A stretch of DNA of 64,000 nucleotides. Source: an uncultured Lachnospiraceae bacterium (GTDB lineage Bacteria > Bacillota > Clostridia > Lachnospirales > Lachnospiraceae). The DNA lies in contig CAJTPU010000009.1 of the NCBI GenBank assembly GCA_910578335.1, forward strand, positions 70,553 through 134,552, read 5' to 3'. The translations under genes were made by a program, and so were the position numbers. The notes beneath the pieces were generated by a model that made no database searches, was not told the DNA's origin, and was given only the letters and a program-made list of their open reading frames with translations. How positions within the stretch are numbered: the stretch's first letter is position 1; each line of letters starts with the position of its first letter. Shown here in pieces: positions 1 to 7,069 of the stretch.

Positions 1-2
1 CG

Positions 3-1265
3 CGCCTGCTTGCGGGATATGTCTATGCCAGCGCAGGAGAAGGAGAATCCACACAGGATTTGGTATTTGGCGGACATAATATCATTGCGGAAAATGGGGT
101 TGTGCTTTCGCAGGCAAAGCGGTTTTCCTGTGAGAGCGTTTATGCGGATATTGATATTTTCAGGCTGCGCACGGAACGCCGCCGTATGTCAACCTTTGGA
201 CAGAAGGCGGACAAGGAATATATGGTAGTACCCTTTGCCTTAAAGCAGGAGGAAACCAGACTGGAGCGTACTTTTAACCGTATGCCTTTTGTACCTTCGG
301 ACAGGACGGAGCGGGAAAAGCGGTGCGAAGAAATTCTGTCTATTCAGTCCTATGGTCTGAAAAAGCGATTTGCGCATACCGGTTTAAAGAAGGCTGTCGT
401 CGGTGTGTCGGGCGGACTGGATTCCACGCTGGCGCTGTTAGTCACGGTGCGCGCCTTTGATATGCTGGGGCTTCCCAGAGAAAACATGATAGCCGTTACC
501 ATGCCCTGCTTCGGGACAACGGACAGAACTTACGAAAATGCTTGTAATATGGCGCGCGCTTTGGGCGCGCAGTTAAGAGAAGTGAATATTGAAAAGGCGG
601 TGACGGTTCACTTTGCGGACATCGGGCAGAATGCGGATACGCATGATGTGACTTATGAGAACGCGCAGGCGCGGGAACGCACGCAGGTGTTGATGGATAT
701 TGCCAATAAGGAAAACGGGCTTGTGATTGGCACAGGTGACATGTCAGAGCTTGCACTTGGCTTTGCAACCTACAATGGAGACCACATGTCCATGTATGGA
801 GTCAATGCGGGCGTACCCAAGACACTGGTCCGCCATCTGGTCCGCTTTTATGCTGATACCTGTGAGGACAGAAGGCTTCAAGAGATTCTTTTGGATGTGC
901 TGGATACACCGGTCAGCCCTGAGCTTCTGCCGCCGGTAGACGGTGAGATTGCCCAGAAGACGGAGGATTTGGTGGGACCTTATGAGCTGCATGACTTTTT
1001 CCTCTATTACATGCTGCGATGCGGCTTTGAACCGGCAAAAATATACCGCATTGCACAACTTTCCTTTAAAGGGCAGTATGACGATGCGGTGATACGAAAG
1101 TGGATGAAGATGTTTTACCGCCGGTTTTTCAGCCAGCAGTTTAAGCGCTCCTGCCTGCCGGACGGCCCGAAGGTAGGGAGTGTGGCAGTTTCTCCAAGGG
1201 GAGATTTGCGTATGCCTTCCGACGCCAGCGCGGCGTTGTGGCTCAGGCAGGCAGAGGAGCTTTGA
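3..1265 (+). CDS. nadE: NAD(+) synthase, glutamine-dependent (3' part)
   Basis: C-terminal two thirds of glutamine-dependent NAD+ synthetase, which amidates deamido-NAD using ammonia released from glutamine. The frame is open to the window edge, so the start and the N-terminal part of the nitrilase domain lie outside. Visible residues begin in the end of the nitrilase-like glutaminase domain (AGYVYASAGEGES, then VFGGHNIIAENG). The ATP-pyrophosphatase domain follows with the P-loop SGGLDS and later GTGDMSEL and the YGVNAGVPKTLV stretch, all typical of NadE. The gene ends five bases before the stop of a convergent gene. Identity is secure; only the missing 5' end is unknown. Confidence 0.95.
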   Translation, partial: RLLAGYVYASAGEGESTQDLVFGGHNIIAENGVVLSQAKRFSCESVYADIDIFRLRTERRRMSTFGQKADKEYMVVPFALKQEETRLERTFNRMPFVPSDRTEREKRCEEILSIQSYGLKKRFAHTGLKKAVVGVSGGLDSTLALLVTVRAFDMLGLPRENMIAVTMPCFGTTDRTYENACNMARALGAQLREVNIEKAVTVHFADIGQNADTHDVTYENAQARERTQVLMDIANKENGLVIGTGDMSELALGFATYNGDHMSMYGVNAGVPKTLVRHLVRFYADTCEDRRLQEILLDVLDTPVSPELLPPVDGEIAQKTEDLVGPYELHDFFLYYMLRCGFEPAKIYRIAQLSFKGQYDDAVIRKWMKMFYRRFFSQQFKRSCLPDGPKVGSVAVSPRGDLRMPSDASAALWLRQAEEL

Positions 1266-1270
1266 GCAGA

Positions 1271-1792
1271 TTATTCGCTGATATCACCTGCAACAGCGGC
1301 TTTTTCTAATGCGGCCTGTATCGCCTGCAGCAGGACAAGAGAGGTATATTTGTTTTCATCTGCATAGGTGATGCCTTCCAAGGACTGTTTTTCATAAATT
1401 TGTCCGGCGATGGATTGGGTAACAGGCTCAAGCAGCGGATACATGGTGGTGACTGCTTCATCCAAATCAACCAGACGGATGGAAGTTACGCAGTCGTGTT
1501 CAACGATAACTTCTACGTCTACAGTGTGGTCGCTTAAAACCAGAGAGGTAGTGTATACGCCGGGTATGTAAGAGGTTTCTATGGATTTTGTTCCGTCCCT
1601 GCTATCGGCGGGTGCTTCATTGCCGCTGACGGCTCCCGTCCCACGCGGAGAAGCCGGCTTTTCGGGTTTCTTGTTGTGGGGAACGAACATAATGACAAGC
1701 AGAACAATAAACAGAATACCCAGTACGGCGAAAATTCCCGTGTATATCAATTCCTTCAGATGGAGTACCACAATTTTTGTTTTAGAACTCAT
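1271..1792 (-). CDS. Membrane-anchored FMN_bind-like protein
   Basis: About 173 residues. A short cytoplasmic N-terminus is followed by one strong membrane segment (roughly residues 14–37, rich in I, L, V, F), a Pro/Ser/Gly linker, then an extracellular domain beginning IPGVYTTSLVL. That pattern (G-x-Y, a run of strands, then a helix with QSIAGQIYEKQ) resembles FMN-binding domains of electron-transfer and thiamin-lipoprotein families, but the usual Ser/Thr flavin-attachment motif is not obvious, so flavin binding is not claimed. The ATG at 1792 is chosen over upstream ATGs because AGGGAT lies about seven bases before it. It is convergent with nadE. Function unknown. Confidence 0.65.
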   Translation of the reverse strand: MSSKTKIVVLHLKELIYTGIFAVLGILFIVLLVIMFVPHNKKPEKPASPRGTGAVSGNEAPADSRDGTKSIETSYIPGVYTTSLVLSDHTVDVEVIVEHDCVTSIRLVDLDEAVTTMYPLLEPVTQSIAGQIYEKQSLEGITYADENKYTSLVLLQAIQAALEKAAVAGDISE

Positions 1793-1859
1793 AGAATATC
1801 CCTGCATCTTTCTTTTATATACCATATGCGTAAAGGGAATGAGTTAGCACAGAATTCTA

Positions 1860-1889
1860 TTGACAAGAGAAGCAATAAATTGTTATGAT
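1860..1889 (+). promoter_or_regulatory. Sigma-A type promoter for glnA leader
   Basis: TTGACA at 1860–1865 and TATGAT at 1884–1889, spaced 18 bases. This is close to the vegetative consensus and points toward glnA. Transcription would start near 1896, giving a glnA leader of about 300 nt that contains the 1894–1936 hairpin and the 1954–2176 palindrome. Confidence 0.6.
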
Positions 1890-1893
1890 GTAA

Positions 1894-1936
1894 CAGGACA
1901 AGGGCGTTCTTAAGGGATAAGAGCGCCCTTGTCCTG
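1894..1936 (+). other. Long 5' stem-loop in glnA leader
   Basis: CAGGACAAGGGCG pairs with CGCCCTTGTCCTG, extended inward by TCTT/AAGA, leaving the loop AAGGGAT. It sits at or within a few bases of the predicted transcript start. There is no U-tract after it, so it is more likely a 5' protective or regulatory stem than a terminator. Confidence 0.5.
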
Positions 1937-1953
1937 CATTTCGCAATTACCTG

Positions 1954-2176
1954 CTTAGAATAGGCGATTGCGAAACTCGGTGAATATGCAAGTGTCATTG
2001 TGCACCTTGTATATTTCAACACAGACCCGCTCTCGCTTCATAAAAAACGTAGCAGTGCTAAGCTCGAAAATACCTCGCTAAGCACTGACGTTTTTTAAGA
2101 GTCTGTTTATGAAATATACAAGTTGCACAATTCGGAACTTGAAAATGTGAGTTTCGCAAACGCCTATACTGCTAAG
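1954..2176. repeat. Large nested palindromic repeat, copy 1
   Basis: A 223-bp imperfect palindrome. The outer arms are 1954–1978 (CTTAGAATAGGCGATTGCG...) and 2149–2176. The inner arms carry ATTGTGCACCTTGTATATT at 1997–2015 and its partner at 2113–2131. A central stem AAAAAACGT/ACGTTTTTT encloses AGCAGTGCTAAGC/GCTAAGCACTG. The minus strand of this copy is homologous to the plus strand of a second element at 52485–52641, including an identical 21-base loop (2058–2078). It ends about eight bases before the glnA ribosome site. The central stem ends in a T-run and could act as an attenuator. Confidence 0.7.
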
Positions 2177-2200
2177 AATATGGAAAGGAGACAGACGATT

Positions 2201-3532
2201 ATGAAATGTGATACAAAAGAGGATATTTTAAGGCTGGCAGAGGAGGAGGATGTGGAGTTTATCCGTCTGCAGTTTACGGATATATTCGGCAATCTCAAAA
2301 ATATAGCGGTTACGGCGAGCCAGCTACAGAAAGCGCTGGATAATAAATGTATGTTTGACGGCTCTTCCATAGAAGGCTTTGCCAGTGAAGAGGAATCGGA
2401 TATGTGCCTGTATCCTGATTTTTCTACGTTGGAGATTTTTCCGTGGCGCCCTCAGCAGGGCAAGGTGGCGAGGATGATATGCGACGTCCGCAGACCGGAC
2501 GGGAGCCCTTTTGAGGGGGACCCGCGCTATGTGTTGAAGCGTGCGCTGCAGGAAGCGGAAAAGATGGGCTATACCTTTAATGTAGGACCGGAGTGTGAGT
2601 TTTTTCTGTTCCATACGGATGAAAACGCCCTGCCGACGACCATTACCTACGAGCAGGCAGGATATTTTGACATGGGACCGATTGATTTTGGCGAAAATGC
2701 CCGCAGGGATATGATTATGACGCTGGAGGAGATGGGGTTTGAAATAGAAGCATCCCACCACGAGGCGGCGCCGGCACAGCATGAGATTGACTTTAAGTAT
2801 GACGAGGCGCTGACTACGGCGGACAACATTATGACCTTTAAGCTGGCTGTCAAAACGATAGCAAAAAGACACGGGCTTCATGCAACCTTTATGCCGAAGC
2901 CGAAGCAGGGGGTGTGCGGTTCCGGTATGCATATTAACATGTCTCTGTTTCGGAATGGCAAAAATATATTTTGCGACGAGAGTGACGAAAGAGGGATGAG
3001 TAGAGAGGCGTACTGGTTTATTGGCGGACTGATGCAGCATGTCAAAGGAATGGCGGCAATTACCAACCCGCTTGTCAATTCCTACAAAAGACTTGTTCCG
3101 GGCTATGAGGCGCCTGTTTACGTGGCGTGGAGTGCCAAAAACCGCCGTCCGCTTATCCGGATTCCCGCTTCCCGCGGGGAAGATATGCGGATTGAACTGC
3201 GCAGCCCCGACCCTTCTGCCAATCCCTACTTAACGCTGGCACTCTGCCTGATGGCGGGACTTGACGGTATCAGAAACCATATCGAACCGCCCGAGAGCAT
3301 TGATACAAATGTGGCAGATATGAGTGAGGCGGAGAGAAAAAGCCTGGGGGTCGCGGCGCTTCCCGGAACGCTTATCGAGGCAATTGGCGAGCTGGAGAAG
3401 GATACCTTTGTACAGGAGGTCTTAGGAGGGCATATATCAGAAAAATATATTGCAGCAAAGAAAGCAGAATGGCAAAAATACCGTTCTCAGGTGACGGAGT
3501 GGGAAATCAACGAATATTTATATAAATTCTAG
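2201..3532 (+). CDS. glnA: Type I glutamine synthetase
   Basis: 443 residues, the usual length of GSI-alpha enzymes, which form glutamine from glutamate, ammonia and ATP in the cytoplasm. Motifs are in order: the N-terminal beta-grasp region with LQFTDIFGNLKN and DGSSIEGF; the active-site strand VGPECEFFLF; HHEAAPAQHEID; the ATP-binding stretch GSGMHINMSL; NSYKRLVPGYEAP; and the RIELRSPDPSANPYL catalytic Arg region. The ATG at 2201 is preferred over an in-frame ATG at 2123 because AAGGAG lies at 2184–2189 and the protein then begins MKCDTKEDI as expected. It has its own promoter and a long structured leader. The next gene is an ANTAR regulator, a pairing known for nitrogen genes in Clostridia. 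Confidence 0.97.
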   Translation: MKCDTKEDILRLAEEEDVEFIRLQFTDIFGNLKNIAVTASQLQKALDNKCMFDGSSIEGFASEEESDMCLYPDFSTLEIFPWRPQQGKVARMICDVRRPDGSPFEGDPRYVLKRALQEAEKMGYTFNVGPECEFFLFHTDENALPTTITYEQAGYFDMGPIDFGENARRDMIMTLEEMGFEIEASHHEAAPAQHEIDFKYDEALTTADNIMTFKLAVKTIAKRHGLHATFMPKPKQGVCGSGMHINMSLFRNGKNIFCDESDERGMSREAYWFIGGLMQHVKGMAAITNPLVNSYKRLVPGYEAPVYVAWSAKNRRPLIRIPASRGEDMRIELRSPDPSANPYLTLALCLMAGLDGIRNHIEPPESIDTNVADMSEAERKSLGVAALPGTLIEAIGELEKDTFVQEVLGGHISEKYIAAKKAEWQKYRSQVTEWEINEYLYKF

Positions 3533-3567
3533 CGTCATCCTTTTTTGGACACAGAGGAGGTGGACGT

Positions 3568-4116
3568 GTGATAAATATTATAGTTGTTTTTCCGCAGCAG
3601 GAAAATGCCCGAAGCATCCGGAATATTCTGGTAAAAAACGGCTTTCATGTTGTGGGAGTCTGCGTCACGGGAACACAGGCAGCCAGCCAGATGGATGGAT
3701 TGAATGGCGGTATTGTGATTTGCGGTTATAAAATGGCGGATATGCTGTATTCCCAGCTTCATGAGCTTTTGCCGCCCGGATTTGAGATGCTCTTGTTAGC
3801 TTCCGGGCAGCATCTGAATGAATGCCTTGGCAATGATATCGTCTGTGTGTCCATGCCGCTCAAGGTGCATGAGCTTGTCAGTACGGTGGGCATGATGGTG
3901 GAAAATCAGGAGCGGCGCAGGCGCAGGCAGCGGAGTATACCGAAGCAGCGCAGTCACGAAGAGCAGACGGTGATTGCGGAAGCCAAAGCGCTTTTGATGG
4001 AGCGCAACAATATGACAGAAGAGGAAGCACATCGTTATCTGCAAAAATGCAGTATGGACAGCGCTACCGGTATGACGGAGACAGCGGCGATGGTACTCGC
4101 GATGATGAAAACTTAG
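3568..4116 (+). CDS. ANTAR-domain response-regulator-like protein
   Basis: 182 residues from a GTG start with GAGGAGG just upstream. The N-terminal half is a degenerate receiver fold (INIIVVFPQQENARSI at the start) that does not show the canonical phosphoacceptor pattern clearly. Residues about 125–180 form an ANTAR RNA-binding domain (AEAKALLMERNNMTEEEAHRYL, then a second helix bundle). ANTAR proteins bind paired hairpins in nascent RNA and block termination, classically in nitrogen operons. Its place 35 bp after glnA suggests control of glutamine synthesis or related genes. No canonical paired hexaloop target was found in the glnA leader, so its target is open. Confidence 0.85.
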   Translation: MINIIVVFPQQENARSIRNILVKNGFHVVGVCVTGTQAASQMDGLNGGIVICGYKMADMLYSQLHELLPPGFEMLLLASGQHLNECLGNDIVCVSMPLKVHELVSTVGMMVENQERRRRRQRSIPKQRSHEEQTVIAEAKALLMERNNMTEEEAHRYLQKCSMDSATGMTETAAMVLAMMKT

Positions 4117-4227
4117 GTAAACAGACACATAATAGCATTTTTTGCATAGTAAAAGCCAGCGAAATCCATGGAGATATGAGAAATTGCTCATATAGTAATG
4201 GTAAAAGAGGCAAAGGACTATGCATAT

Positions 4228-5034
4228 ATGAAATTTGTGAAAATGCATGGCTGTGGCAATGACTATATCTACGTGGACGGCAACGCGGAAAAAATAGCGC
4301 AGGCAGATAAGCCCGCACTGGCAAAAAGGCTTAGCGACAGGCATTTTGGAGTTGGAGGGGACGGCGTTATTTTTATCAATCCCTCCAAGGAAGCAGATTT
4401 TGAGATGGAGATGTACAATGCGGACGGAAGCCGTGCGGAAATGTGCGGCAATGGCATCCGCTGTGTGGCAAAGTATGTGTACGACAGGGGACTTACCTCC
4501 AAAAAGAAAATCAGTATTATCAGTGCGGGACAGGTAAAAGAGCTGAAGCTTGCCATTCAGGATAAAAAGGTGGTTTTCGTAAAAGTCAATATGGGAGCGC
4601 CGGAATTAAAGCCGATGATAAACGAACCGATAGTTCTGTTCGGAAAAGAGTACCGCATGACCTGCGTATCCATGGGCAATCCCCACGCGGTTTTGTTTGT
4701 AGAGGATTTGAAGGGACTTGCGATAGAGAAGCTGGGAAGCGCGATAGAAAACCATGCGCTCTTTCCCAAACGCACCAATGTGGAATTTGTAAAGGTGGTA
4801 GATAAAAGCACCATAGAAATGCGGGTGTGGGAGAGAGGTACGGGTGAAACCTTAGCGTGCGGCACCGGCGCATGTGCGGCGGTGGCGGCATGTATGGTCA
4901 ACCATCTGACCGACGAGCAGGTTACGGCGAAGCTTGCAGGCGGCGATTTGGAAATATTCTGGGATAAAGAACAGAACCGGATGTTTATGACGGGTTCTGC
5001 CACATTTGTATTTGAAGGTGAAATTGCGGTATAG
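4228..5034 (+). CDS. dapF: Diaminopimelate epimerase
   Basis: 268 residues. Converts LL- to meso-diaminopimelate for lysine and peptidoglycan synthesis. Both catalytic cysteines are present: the first in the NADGSRAEMCGNGIRC context (about residue 73) and the second in ETLACGTGACAA (about residue 218). The N-terminus MKFVKMHGCGNDY is the family signature. It supports the ATG at 4228 over an in-frame ATG at 4198, which has no ribosome site; AAAGGA lies ten bases before 4228. A terminator overlaps the stop codon. Confidence 0.97.
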   Translation: MKFVKMHGCGNDYIYVDGNAEKIAQADKPALAKRLSDRHFGVGGDGVIFINPSKEADFEMEMYNADGSRAEMCGNGIRCVAKYVYDRGLTSKKKISIISAGQVKELKLAIQDKKVVFVKVNMGAPELKPMINEPIVLFGKEYRMTCVSMGNPHAVLFVEDLKGLAIEKLGSAIENHALFPKRTNVEFVKVVDKSTIEMRVWERGTGETLACGTGACAAVAACMVNHLTDEQVTAKLAGGDLEIFWDKEQNRMFMTGSATFVFEGEIAV

Positions 5035-5058
5035 ACATGTGCTATACCGTTTTTTTTT
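5027..5058 (+). terminator. Intrinsic terminator after dapF
   Basis: CGGTATAG / CTATACCG stem with a seven-base loop, followed directly by a run of nine T. The left arm includes the dapF stop codon. Confidence 0.85.
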
Positions 5059-5145
5059 CTGTTTTTGAGAAATGGGGATAGGCTTTTTTATGGGAAGTTG
5101 ATATAATAGTGGGGGTAAAAAATCTACATAGAAAAGGAGAGGCTT

Positions 5146-6288
5146 ATGCGGTACAGGAGATTGGGAAAAACGGGGTTGATGGTAAGTGAAATTGGTCTTG
5201 GCGCAGAGTGGCTGGAGCGGATGGAGCCGGAGGGATGCAGGGAGATTATCAAGCTGTGCGAGGAGCAGGGCATCAATATTCTGGACTGCTGGATGTCCGA
5301 GCCGAACGTGAGGACGGCGATTGGAGAGAGTATTCGGGAAACAAGGGAGAAATGGTATATTCAGGGGCATATCGGCTCGACCTGGCAGGGCGGGCAGTAT
5401 GTGCGCACACGTGAGATACCGAAGGTAAAAGAAGCCTTTGCGGATTTGCTTGCCAGACTGGGCACGGATTACATTGATTTGGGCATGATACATTATGTGG
5501 ATTCGGAACAGGAGTGGGACGAGATTGTGAACGGTCCCTTTATGGAATATGTACATGCGCTAAAGGAAAGCGGGACAATCCGTCACGTGGGGCTCAGTTC
5601 CCACAATCCCAAGGTGGCAAAGAAAGCGGCGCTTTCCGGCGAAATTGAAATGCTTTTATTTTCTGTCAATCCGGCGTTTGACTTGATGCCGCCCACGGAA
5701 AATATTGACGATTATTTTGCGGAGGAATATGATACGGCGCTTATGGGCATGGATGCGGAGAGAGCGGAGCTCTACAGGATTTGCGAGCAGCAGGATGTGG
5801 GGATTACCGTTATGAAAGGGTATGCAGGCGGCAGGCTGTTTGATGAGAAGACTTCTCCCTTCGGCGTGGCGCTTACGCCTATCCAGTGCCTCCATTATGC
5901 GCTGACAAGACCGGCTGTGGCAAGCGTTATGGCTGGATTTTCCGAGCCGCAGCATGTACTTGATGCGGTGCGCTATGAGACTGCAGAGGAGGCACAAAAG
6001 GATTATGCCAGCGTGCTGGCATCTGCGCCGCGACATGCTTACAGTAAAAAGTGTATGTATTGTAACCATTGTAAGCCCTGTCCGGCGGATATTGACATTG
6101 CCATGGTAAACAAGCTCTATGATTTGGCATCCATGCAGGAGGAGGTGCCGGCTTCCGTCAGGGCACATTATCAGGCGCTTGAGAAAAACGCTTCCCACTG
6201 CATCGGCTGCGGCGGCTGTGAGAGCCGCTGTCCCTTCGGCGTGGAGATTGTGGAGCGGATGCAGAAGGCAAGGGTGCTTTTCGCATAG
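5146..6288 (+). CDS. Aldo/keto reductase with 4Fe-4S ferredoxin domain
   Basis: 380 residues. The N-terminal TIM barrel is of the aldo/keto reductase type (MRYRRLGKTGLMVSEIGLG, later HYVDSEQEWDEI and VGLSSHNP). The C-terminal 80 residues carry Cys clusters: CMYCNHCKPCP and later CIGCGGCESRCP, the second fitting CxxCxxCxxxC for a 4Fe-4S cluster. Members of this clostridial family are presumed to be oxidoreductases using ferredoxin or NAD(P)H, with substrates unknown. AAAGGAGAGG precedes the ATG, and TATAAT at 5102–5107 may be its -10. A nitroreductase follows after 36 bp, so the two probably form a redox operon. Confidence 0.9.
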   Translation: MRYRRLGKTGLMVSEIGLGAEWLERMEPEGCREIIKLCEEQGINILDCWMSEPNVRTAIGESIRETREKWYIQGHIGSTWQGGQYVRTREIPKVKEAFADLLARLGTDYIDLGMIHYVDSEQEWDEIVNGPFMEYVHALKESGTIRHVGLSSHNPKVAKKAALSGEIEMLLFSVNPAFDLMPPTENIDDYFAEEYDTALMGMDAERAELYRICEQQDVGITVMKGYAGGRLFDEKTSPFGVALTPIQCLHYALTRPAVASVMAGFSEPQHVLDAVRYETAEEAQKDYASVLASAPRHAYSKKCMYCNHCKPCPADIDIAMVNKLYDLASMQEEVPASVRAHYQALEKNASHCIGCGGCESRCPFGVEIVERMQKARVLFA

Positions 6289-6324
6289 GATATAAACAAA
6301 ATAAAAAAGGAAAGGGTATCTGAT

Positions 6325-6852
6325 ATGAACGAGACATTGCAGGTTTTAAAGCAAAGAAGGAGCTGTCGGAATTTTAAACCGGATATGGTGCCGCAGGAGC
6401 TGTTAGAGGCAATTATAGAGGCGGGTACTTATGCGCCTACCGGTATGGGCAAACAGTCGCCCGTTATCATTGCGGTGACAAACAAAGAGCAGCGGGATAA
6501 GCTTGCGGAGGAAAACCGCAGAATCGGCGGCTGGCAGGAGGGCTTCGACCCGTTTTACGGCGCGCCCGTTATATTGATTGTGCTTGCCAATAAAGAAATC
6601 GGGACTTACCGGTATGACGGCAGCCTTGTAATGGGCAATCTGCTGAATGCAGCGGAGAGCCTTGGCGTGGCGGGCATCTGGATTCACAGGGCAAAGGAAG
6701 AGTTTGAGTCGGATTTTGGAAGGGAGCTGTTAGAGCAGCTTGGCATTGCGGGAGAATATGAAGGAATCGGACACTGTGCCTTAGGCTATGCCGCAGAACC
6801 GGCGAAGGAGCCGGCAAAAAGAAAAGAGGACTATGTCTATTTTCTCATATAA
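6325..6852 (+). CDS. Nitroreductase family protein
   Basis: 175 residues with the N-terminal VLKQRRSCRNFKPD (the R-R-S-x-R FMN phosphate-contacting stretch) and AGTYAPTGMGKQSP of nitroreductase-fold flavoproteins. The C-terminal IGHCALGYAAE segment also fits. These enzymes use FMN and NAD(P)H to reduce nitro groups, quinones or flavins; the substrate cannot be read from sequence. It is 36 bp after the ferredoxin-type aldo/keto reductase and likely co-transcribed with it. The stop codon abuts a terminator belonging to the opposite-strand tRNA. Confidence 0.9.
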   Translation: MNETLQVLKQRRSCRNFKPDMVPQELLEAIIEAGTYAPTGMGKQSPVIIAVTNKEQRDKLAEENRRIGGWQEGFDPFYGAPVILIVLANKEIGTYRYDGSLVMGNLLNAAESLGVAGIWIHRAKEEFESDFGRELLEQLGIAGEYEGIGHCALGYAAEPAKEPAKRKEDYVYFLI

Positions 6853-6878
6853 AAACCTGCGCAACAAGGCAGCGCAGG
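6851..6878 (-). terminator. Terminator of tRNA-Ala (minus strand)
   Basis: On the minus strand CCTGCGC pairs with GCGCAGG around a nine-base loop and is followed by TTTTT. It lies 18 bases beyond the tRNA 3' end and touches the nitroreductase stop codon. Confidence 0.75.
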
Positions 6879-6896
6879 AATCCGGATAGAGGAAAA

Positions 6897-6969
6897 TGGA
6901 GATAGCGGGACTCGAACCCGTGACCTGTGCGTTGCGAACGCACCGCTCTCCCAACTGAGCTATATCCCC
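6897..6969 (-). tRNA. tRNA-Ala (anticodon CGC)
   Basis: 73 nt cloverleaf on the minus strand. The acceptor stem GGGGATA/TATCTCC includes the G3:U70 pair that identifies alanine tRNAs. The D-arm is GCTC...GAGC. The anticodon arm GTGCG-TTCGCAA-CGCAC gives anticodon CGC, reading GCG. The T-arm has CGGGTTCGAGTCCCG and the discriminator is A73. CCA is not encoded. Confidence 0.95.
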
Positions 6970-7069
6970 ATAAGCGGATTATATCATTGTCATAAGAAAA
7001 AAACAAGGAAAAATGGGGACAGGTATACGGCTATTTTTAAATGGAACGAACACGAGGTATGGAAACGAT

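Noticed and set aside
1890..2180. ANTAR target hairpin pair upstream of glnA
   Set aside because: No paired hexaloops with the A1/G4 pattern were found; the visible loops are five to seven or thirteen bases.
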